From assembly GCF_029946185.1 (NCBI RefSeq), contig NZ_JAQSEA010000046.1:1-64000 (forward strand): a stretch of 64,000 bases of DNA. Reading direction: 5' to 3'. The notes beneath the pieces are model-generated. The model had not been told where the DNA came from, ran no database searches, and worked only from the letters and a program-made list of their open reading frames with translations. Shown piece by piece: positions 57,923 to 64,000 of this stretch. The translations under genes and the position numbers were made by a program. The DNA comes from Prosthecobacter sp. (lineage in GTDB: Bacteria > Verrucomicrobiota > Verrucomicrobiia > Verrucomicrobiales > Verrucomicrobiaceae). Numbering within the stretch: position 1 is the first letter of the stretch; each line of letters opens with the position of its first letter.

Positions 57923-58588
57923 ATGCCGGTCCTCGAAGTCCACTCTCTGATCAAAAGTTACGCGAAACGCCCGATCCTCCGTGGCGTGTCGTTCAATCTC
58001 AATCAAGGCGAGCTCGTGGCCCTCCTCGGCCCCTCAGGCAGCGGCAAGACCACTGTGCTAAACTGTGTCGGTGGCGTAGATCGCGCAGACAGCGGCACCG
58101 TGAGCATCGCTGGCCATGTTCTCCGCGATTTAAACGCCGATGGCCTCGCGCAACTGCGCCGCCGTCACATCGGCACCGTTTTCCAGTTCTACCATCTTCT
58201 CCCCACACTAAGCGCCGCAGAAAACATCGAACTCCCGCTGCAGCTTCTCGGCGTTCCAACGCACGAACGCGAATCACGAGTGCAGGAGTTGCTGGAGCGC
58301 GTGGGCATCGCCCATCGTGCCGCCGCGCTCCCCGGCCAGTTGTCAGGCGGTGAGATGCAGCGCGTGGCCATTGCTCGCGCCGTGGTCCATCGCCCCACCT
58401 TGATCTTGGCTGATGAACCCACCGGCAGCCTCGACACCGCCACCGGAGCCCAAGTGCTCGACTTGCTCGCTGAAATCGTGCAGGAAACACAAGCCGCCCT
58501 GCTGCTCGTGACACACAGCCCGGAAGCGGTAAAGCACTGCGAGCGCGTGCTTCGCATGCAGGACGGCCAGATCGTCGAAGGCGCATGA
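57923..58588 (+). CDS. ABC transporter ATP-binding protein (LolD/MacB-like)
   Basis: LLGPSGSGKTTVLNCVGGVD; LSGGEMQRVAIARAVVHRPTLILADEPTGSLD. Confidence 0.94.
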   Translation: MPVLEVHSLIKSYAKRPILRGVSFNLNQGELVALLGPSGSGKTTVLNCVGGVDRADSGTVSIAGHVLRDLNADGLAQLRRRHIGTVFQFYHLLPTLSAAENIELPLQLLGVPTHERESRVQELLERVGIAHRAAALPGQLSGGEMQRVAIARAVVHRPTLILADEPTGSLDTATGAQVLDLLAEIVQETQAALLLVTHSPEAVKHCERVLRMQDGQIVEGA

Positions 58589-61122
58589 GCACCGTGCTTC
58601 TCATCCTGCGGCGCTGCGCCTTGCGCCACTGGCGGCTGGCTTTCAAACAGCAGCTCGCCCTCATGCTCATCCTGGCCCTCGGCTCCAGCGTCTACCTCGC
58701 CGTGCGCCTCGCCAGCAATGCTGCACTCTCAGGCTTCGAGACCTTCACCGATGGCGTCACCCGCCAGCCAGACTGGACGGTGCAGGCACTCACAGGCTCA
58801 CTCCACGAAGCAGATCTGCTCAAGATGCGCGAGACACTAGGGCCTCTACCCGTGAGCCTGCTCCCAGTGGTCGAAGAAACAGTGACACCCGCATCGGACA
58901 AAGGGAACGGCGAGATCGGCTCGCGCGCCACATGGCGGCTGCTCGGCGTGGACTTTATCGCACTGCTCAATCTGCGCGGCCAAGCCCCAGCAGGGCTCGG
59001 CGCCAATATGCAGGCAATGCGTGAGGGCATCTATGTGAGTCCCAAACTCGGCGCGAAAGCCGGCGAAGAACTCCGCCTCATCATAGATGACCGCATCATC
59101 ACTCTGAAGGTCGCAGGAGTGGTGCCCGAGGTGCCAGGAATTCCAAGCCTCCCTGCGCATCTCATCCTGATGGATCTGCCCGAAGCTCAGGCGATGTTGC
59201 AGCGCGGTGATCGCGTGGATCGAGTCGAAGTGCTAGCTCAGGACACCGCCACGTTTCCCAAGTTGCGCGAGGAAACCGGCCACCTGCTCAAGTCACACTG
59301 GCAGGTGCGCGGCGGCACCGATCGCCGTCAGCTAGCTGGCACCATGACCCAGGCGTTCCGTCTGAATCTCACCATCCTTTCGCTGCTGGCCCTGCTGGTC
59401 GGCGGCTACCTCATCTTCCAGGCTCTCGATGGCGTCGTGCTACGGCGGCGCAACGAGATAGGCATTTTGAAATCACTCGGCGTGACGGATCGCGCCATCC
59501 AAATCGCCTTCCTCCTCGAAGCAGCCTTGCTCGGCCTCTGCGGCGGCAGTCTTGGCGTTCTGCTCGGCTGGCTCGGTGCTCAGGCTGCGGTAGGCGGCGT
59601 CACCAAAACAATGAACGCACTCTACGGTGCCACCAGCGAACAACGGGCTGCCCTAAGTCCACGCGAAGCACTGCTGGCACTGTCGATTTCCATCTTCGCA
59701 AGTCTCATCGCCGCATGGTGGCCCGCACGCATGGCCGCACGCACACCACCAGCCCACATGCTCGGAAATCATGCGACCCCCTTCCAAGGCGGCACAGTCT
59801 GGCGCGTCGAATGGATCGGCTGGGCCATGCTGCTGTCCGCCGTTTTACTCGCGCAACTTCCCGTACTCCGATTTGAAAACGGCACCCGCCTCCCCCTCGC
59901 AGGTTACGCCGCCGCATTACTTTGGCTGGTCGGAGCCGGATTGGCGGCGAGTACAATCTTGCGTTTCGTCGCGCAGAAAAAATCAATGTCCGCCGTATGG
60001 CGCATCGCACTCTCCCATCTCCGTCGGCCCACCGTGCGCCACCGCTTCGCAGTCGCAGCACTTGCCAGCGCCGTGGCAATGACCACCGGCATGTCCGTGA
60101 TGGTCGCCAGCTTTGACCACACCATGCGCGGTTGGATCGACCGCACCATGAAGGCAGACATTTATATCAGCAGTGCCGGGGCCCAGAGCGCATCCTCCAC
60201 ACACGCCATCACGCCCCAAACAGTGGCAGAGCTTGGTCAGGAACCCGGAGTCGAAGAGCTGGCCTTCGTGCAGGCAAAGACCCTTCTCTGGCAGGGCGGT
60301 GAAGTATTGATCCTCGGCACCGATCCCGTCTTTGCACACAAGCACGACCTCTATGCATGGGTGCAGGCACCGCAGCACGAAAAATGGTGGCAGCCTGAAG
60401 ACGGCATCACACCCGCAATCATGAGCGAAAGCTGGAGCGAACGCTTCACCACCCATGTTGGCGATACCATCGACCTCGCAGGTCACAAAGTCCGCGTCGT
60501 GGCCATGAACGCCGAATACGGCAACGAGCGTGGTTCACTCACCCTGCCCGCAGCAGTCTTCCGCGAATGGTTCGAAACCGACGAAGCCTGGCGCGTGGCC
60601 TTGATGCTGAAACCAGGCACCGATGCAGAAACAGTGCGCAACCACATCGAAGCCAAACAGCCAGGTCTCAGTGTGTTCACCAATGCCCACCTCCGTCGCG
60701 AGGCCCTGCGCATTTTCCGCCAGACCTTCTCCGTGACTCATGCCCTGGAGGTCATCGGCGTCATCGTCGCCGTCGTGGGTCTCGGTCTCGCGCTGACCAG
60801 CCTCCTGTTGGAACGCCGCGCCGTGCTGGCCACACTGCACTCGCTCGGCATGACGCGCAGCGAGATCGCAAAGTCAGCCGCGCTGGAAGGTCTGGGCGTG
60901 GCATGCGCAGGTGCCTTCACTGGCATCGCCGCAGGTCTGTGGCTAGGCTGGCTGCTGGTCTATCGCATCAACAAACAATGCTTCGGCTGGACCCTGCAGT
61001 TTCACGCAGTGGGGTGGCATCTCGCCCTGCTAGGCGCAGCAGTCGTCGCCACCGGCCTGCTCGTCGCTGCCTTGGCCGGGCGCTGGGCCGCGCTATTGCC
61101 AGCAGAACACACGGAGGAATGA
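58585..61122 (+). CDS. FtsX-type ABC transporter permease with duplicated FtsX regions
   Basis: 845 aa; RRRNEIGILKSLGVTDRAIQIAFLLEAALLGLCGG and LLLERRAVLATLHSLGMTRSEIAKSAALEGLGVACAG. Confidence 0.9.
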   Translation: MSTVLLILRRCALRHWRLAFKQQLALMLILALGSSVYLAVRLASNAALSGFETFTDGVTRQPDWTVQALTGSLHEADLLKMRETLGPLPVSLLPVVEETVTPASDKGNGEIGSRATWRLLGVDFIALLNLRGQAPAGLGANMQAMREGIYVSPKLGAKAGEELRLIIDDRIITLKVAGVVPEVPGIPSLPAHLILMDLPEAQAMLQRGDRVDRVEVLAQDTATFPKLREETGHLLKSHWQVRGGTDRRQLAGTMTQAFRLNLTILSLLALLVGGYLIFQALDGVVLRRRNEIGILKSLGVTDRAIQIAFLLEAALLGLCGGSLGVLLGWLGAQAAVGGVTKTMNALYGATSEQRAALSPREALLALSISIFASLIAAWWPARMAARTPPAHMLGNHATPFQGGTVWRVEWIGWAMLLSAVLLAQLPVLRFENGTRLPLAGYAAALLWLVGAGLAASTILRFVAQKKSMSAVWRIALSHLRRPTVRHRFAVAALASAVAMTTGMSVMVASFDHTMRGWIDRTMKADIYISSAGAQSASSTHAITPQTVAELGQEPGVEELAFVQAKTLLWQGGEVLILGTDPVFAHKHDLYAWVQAPQHEKWWQPEDGITPAIMSESWSERFTTHVGDTIDLAGHKVRVVAMNAEYGNERGSLTLPAAVFREWFETDEAWRVALMLKPGTDAETVRNHIEAKQPGLSVFTNAHLRREALRIFRQTFSVTHALEVIGVIVAVVGLGLALTSLLLERRAVLATLHSLGMTRSEIAKSAALEGLGVACAGAFTGIAAGLWLGWLLVYRINKQCFGWTLQFHAVGWHLALLGAAVVATGLLVAALAGRWAALLPAEHTEE

Positions 61123-61123
61123 C

Positions 61124-62197
61124 ATGAAGCATCTACTGATACTCTTCCTCATCACGTCCCTGCACGCGCAGACCACCACGGATGGCTTCGCTCTGCCTCA
61201 GCCGGGCAAAATATTTGCGTTCCCGCGCGATCACGGCAGCCATCCTGAATTCCGCACCGAGTGGTGGTACGTCACCGGCCACCTCGATGCCAAAAACGGC
61301 CATCGCTTCGGCTTTCAGGTCACGTTCTTCCGCCAGGCCCGTCGCGAGAACGACAAGATCCAGCAACTGCACCTCGCACACGCGGCCCTGCTCGATGCAC
61401 ACACAGGCCGCTTCCTGCACGAAGAACGCCTAAACCGCGCAGGCTGGGATGCGGACTCATCCGCCACCACACTGGCAGTGCGCAATGGCAACTGGTCTCT
61501 CCATCTGGACGAATCAACGCAGCACCTGCACATCACCGCGACCGTAAAAAACGAGGCCTTGCTGCAACTCGAACTAGAACCCATCAAGCCCCTCGTCGTC
61601 TTCGGCAAGAATGGCGTCTCACGCAAAGGCGCATCACAAACAGCCGCAAGCCATTACCTCACATGGCCGCGACTCAAGACCCATGGCACCGTCAAACTCG
61701 GCGCGGCAGAGCACGCCGTCACCGGCGAAGCCTGGATGGATCACGAGTTCAGCAGCAGCCAGTTGGAGGCAGGTCAGGTGGGCTGGGATTGGGCCGCCCT
61801 TCAGCTCAAAGATGGCCGCGAGATCATGGTCTATCGCATGCGCAGAAAAGACGGCTCAATGGACGCCGCCTCAACGCTGGCCGTCGTGGAGCGCGACGGC
61901 AAGGTCCGCCATCTCGCCAGTCATGCCTTTGCATGGGAGGTCATCGGCACATGGAAAAGCCCCCGCAATGGCGCGGAGTACCCGCATCACGTCCGGCTTC
62001 GTTTTGAAAACGAATCGCTGGAACTGAAGCCGCTCGCTGCAGATCAGGAGCAGGACGGCAGCATCACACGCCTGCCCTATTGGGAAGGCGCCTGCGACGT
62101 ACTCGATTCACACGGCCAGATCACCGGTCGCGCCTTTTTAGAACTCGCAGGCTATGCAGGTGATCTCAGCGGACATCTTGCGCCGCAGGCGAAGTGA
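61124..62197 (+). CDS. AttH-like / carotenoid 1,2-hydratase family lipocalin-type protein
   Basis: FPRDHGSHPEFRTEWWYVTGHLDAKNGHRFGFQVTFFRQA; GEAWMDHEFSSSQLEAGQVGWDWAALQLKDGREIMVYRMR. Confidence 0.9.
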   Translation: MKHLLILFLITSLHAQTTTDGFALPQPGKIFAFPRDHGSHPEFRTEWWYVTGHLDAKNGHRFGFQVTFFRQARRENDKIQQLHLAHAALLDAHTGRFLHEERLNRAGWDADSSATTLAVRNGNWSLHLDESTQHLHITATVKNEALLQLELEPIKPLVVFGKNGVSRKGASQTAASHYLTWPRLKTHGTVKLGAAEHAVTGEAWMDHEFSSSQLEAGQVGWDWAALQLKDGREIMVYRMRRKDGSMDAASTLAVVERDGKVRHLASHAFAWEVIGTWKSPRNGAEYPHHVRLRFENESLELKPLAADQEQDGSITRLPYWEGACDVLDSHGQITGRAFLELAGYAGDLSGHLAPQAK

Positions 62198-62201
62198 CGG
62201 C

Positions 62202-62519
62202 CTAAGAGTACTTCACATCCTTGCGCGGCTCCATCTCAAACGCCGTGGACTCCTGCTCGGAGATGTTCGGCTTCAGGACTTCTTCACGAAACTTGAAGTA
62301 GTGCGGGTCGTCCTGGCAGATCGCCAGCTTGTCCATGCTCTCGACCTCAAGATACACAAACCACGGGTAGGGATCAGAAGGATTGACACGCTTGCCCGTT
62401 TTGATCGTCAGCACCTCCGGAATCCGCAGCAGCGTAACCCGAGTCTGCGCCATCATCTGCTCCAGTTTTTCTTCCGTGACCTGAGGCTTGAGCTGAAACA
62501 GGCTGAGATACGCAATCAT
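62202..62519 (-). CDS. Dabb (stress-responsive alpha/beta barrel)-like protein
   Basis: Small ORF with ferredoxin-like pattern PYPWFVYLEVESMDKLAICQDDPHYFKFREEVLKP. Confidence 0.55.
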   Translation of the reverse strand: MIAYLSLFQLKPQVTEEKLEQMMAQTRVTLLRIPEVLTIKTGKRVNPSDPYPWFVYLEVESMDKLAICQDDPHYFKFREEVLKPNISEQESTAFEMEPRKDVKYS

Positions 62520-62540
62520 GGAGGAGGAAAACAGACCATA

Positions 62541-62915
62541 CTACGATTTCCAGTCGAGCACACCCTTCTTCCAGGCATAGCCGAACGCCACCAGCAGGAT
62601 GGAAGCGAAGCCGGCGGCCACCGCGAGGATCGAGGGACCAAAGGCCGCCAGGTAGTCCTTGTAAATGATGGCCCAAGGATACAAAAAGACGACTTCGATG
62701 TCGAACAGCACGAACAGCATCGCGATGATGTAGAACTTCACGCTGAAACGCGGCTGGCTGTCGCCCACCGGCAGCATGCCGCACTCGTACGCGGAGTCTT
62801 TGATCGCGTTGCGCTTGGCGGATTTACCGAGCAGCGCCGAAGCGATCAGGGTCACCACGGCGAAACCACCGGCGATGACAATTTGGAGCAGAACTGGAAT
62901 GTAATTCTCAAACAT
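62541..62915 (-). CDS. nuoA: NADH-quinone oxidoreductase subunit A
   Basis: KDSAYECGMLPVGDSQPRFSVKFYIIAMLFVLFDIEVVFLYPWA. Confidence 0.95.
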   Translation of the reverse strand: MFENYIPVLLQIVIAGGFAVVTLIASALLGKSAKRNAIKDSAYECGMLPVGDSQPRFSVKFYIIAMLFVLFDIEVVFLYPWAIIYKDYLAAFGPSILAVAAGFASILLVAFGYAWKKGVLDWKS

Positions 62916-62972
62916 GGGGCTGAATGATGGCAAATGGGTAGCGAGAGCCGGCGCAGCGTCAAACCCGGAAAC

Positions 62973-63006
62973 AAAAAGGGCCGCACTGCACGAGGCAGAA
63001 CGGCCC
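62973..63006 (-). terminator. Rho-independent terminator, minus strand
   Basis: Minus strand GGGCCG...CGGCCC followed by TTTTTG. Confidence 0.75.
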
Positions 63007-63022
63007 GAAATAAACGGAGCGA

Positions 63023-63376
63023 TTAGCTGCGGGCAGCCGCAGCAGCCGTGGTGCGGGCCATGACGGCGGCACTGCGGGCCTCAATGGCGGCATTGTGGGC
63101 TGCACGCAGACCGTCCAGACCCCGGTAGGTCTTGCCAACCTTGCAGCACAGGCCTCGGCCCACGAGATTCTGCAGTTTCTCATAGGACCGCAGGCGGAGC
63201 ATCTCTTCACCGCCGCTCACAGCGTTCTTCAGCTTCAGATTGTCATAGACCAATCCAAACAAGGTGTTGAATTCATAGGTCTCAGGCTTTGAGAGAACAT
63301 TGACCAGCTCGTCCGTGACATGATCAGGGACTCGGCGGGAGAAGCGTGTCTTACGTGTCGTTGTGGTGGTAGGCAT
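63023..63376 (-). CDS. Small basic protein of unknown function with Ala-rich tail
   Basis: MPTTTTTRKTRFSRRVPDHVTDELVNVLS...RSAAVMARTTAAAAARS, followed by a terminator. Confidence 0.6.
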   Translation of the reverse strand: MPTTTTTRKTRFSRRVPDHVTDELVNVLSKPETYEFNTLFGLVYDNLKLKNAVSGGEEMLRLRSYEKLQNLVGRGLCCKVGKTYRGLDGLRAAHNAAIEARSAAVMARTTAAAAARS

Positions 63377-63568
63377 ATGGACGCAAAACATAGCACATCC
63401 CTGCTCTTCTTGCGACGATTTTGTGATCGCAGGGGGCTTTTTCTCCTACGTCGCATGCTCGGTGAAAGAAACGTAACTTGACCACGTTCTATCTACCCCG
63501 TGATCTCCCTTTGTATTTACATGGCATGTTCAAATCACGGCTCATAAGCAGCCTTGCCTTAATCGCAG

Positions 63569-64000
63569 CTACTTGCCGACGATCTTGTAAAGCGCTCCGC
63601 TGCTGCGAATAAACAGCGCCCCATCGGCCACGGCCGGAGAAGCCGAGATCGCCTCTCCGAGTTGATTTTGACCGACAACCTCAAATTTCTCCGCCGAGGC
63701 ACGGACCAGAAAACATTCCCCACGGTCGTTGGCAAACAGCAGCTTGTCTCCCAGCACCAGCGGGGCAGGGACGTGCTTGCCCGCCAGCCGGTCATCCCAG
63801 AGATCCTTCCCTGTCTTGACATCCACCGCACTGACGATGCCCCCACGTGTCGTCTGATACAATGTGCCATTCACCACCACCGAGGCCGCCTCGCTGGCAT
63901 TGCGCTTCTCCCGATCCCACAACACGTGGCTTTCCGTGATGTCCCCGCTCATCTTGTCGTCAATGCGGACACCGATCGTGTGGGCGCGCTCCGCTCCCGT
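63569..64000 (-). CDS. PQQ-like beta-propeller repeat protein; truncated by the right edge
   Basis: VVNGTLYQTTRGGIVSAVDVKTGKDLWDDRLAGKHVPAPLVLGDKLLFANDRGECFLV; the frame stays open beyond the Met at 63952. Confidence 0.8.
   Translation of the reverse strand, partial: TGAERAHTIGVRIDDKMSGDITESHVLWDREKRNASEAASVVVNGTLYQTTRGGIVSAVDVKTGKDLWDDRLAGKHVPAPLVLGDKLLFANDRGECFLVRASAEKFEVVGQNQLGEAISASPAVADGALFIRSSGALYKIVGK

Overview
This is a chromosomal window from a high-GC PVC-group bacterium, most likely Verrucomicrobia. I infer that from stacked DUF1501 / DUF1549-DUF1553 / PVC-type cytochrome genes, autotransporter-associated beta-strand (PATR) repeat proteins with PEP-CTERM tails, an exosortase, and an LL-DAP aminotransferase. 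I see no rRNA, tRNA, CRISPR array, phage or intact transposase. Main blocks: (i) a truncated Ser/Thr-kinase-like receptor at the left edge that is missing from the ORF track; (ii) a large PATR/PEP-CTERM protein followed by rpsB-tsf; (iii) a polysaccharide/exosortase locus of about 20 kb (13.8-33.8 kb) with DAHP synthase, heptose kinase/isomerase, a flippase, a polymerase-like protein, glycosyltransferases, exosortase + EpsI, and an embedded larE-larB pair joined to its neighbours by ATGA stop/start overlaps; (iv) oppABC-like transport genes, a creatininase-family protein and a small K+-channel-pore-like protein lacking the TVGYGD filter; (v) dgt, a RelE-type toxin-antitoxin pair and dapL; (vi) a PVC heme/HEAT protein with an apparently mosaic centre and a GTAG-headed REP-like palindrome inside the coding sequence, next to an intergenic region with two more GTAG-headed palindromes; (vii) a 2184-aa PATR/PEP-CTERM protein whose putative Shine-Dalgarno lies in a strong hairpin; (viii) ribE, an ABC transporter with an AttH-like protein, and nuoA. 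The items I most want checked are the exosortase/LarE-LarB coupling, the pore-like protein, the REP-like families and the mosaic gene. All calls come from reading the sequence by eye; no database or folding program was run.
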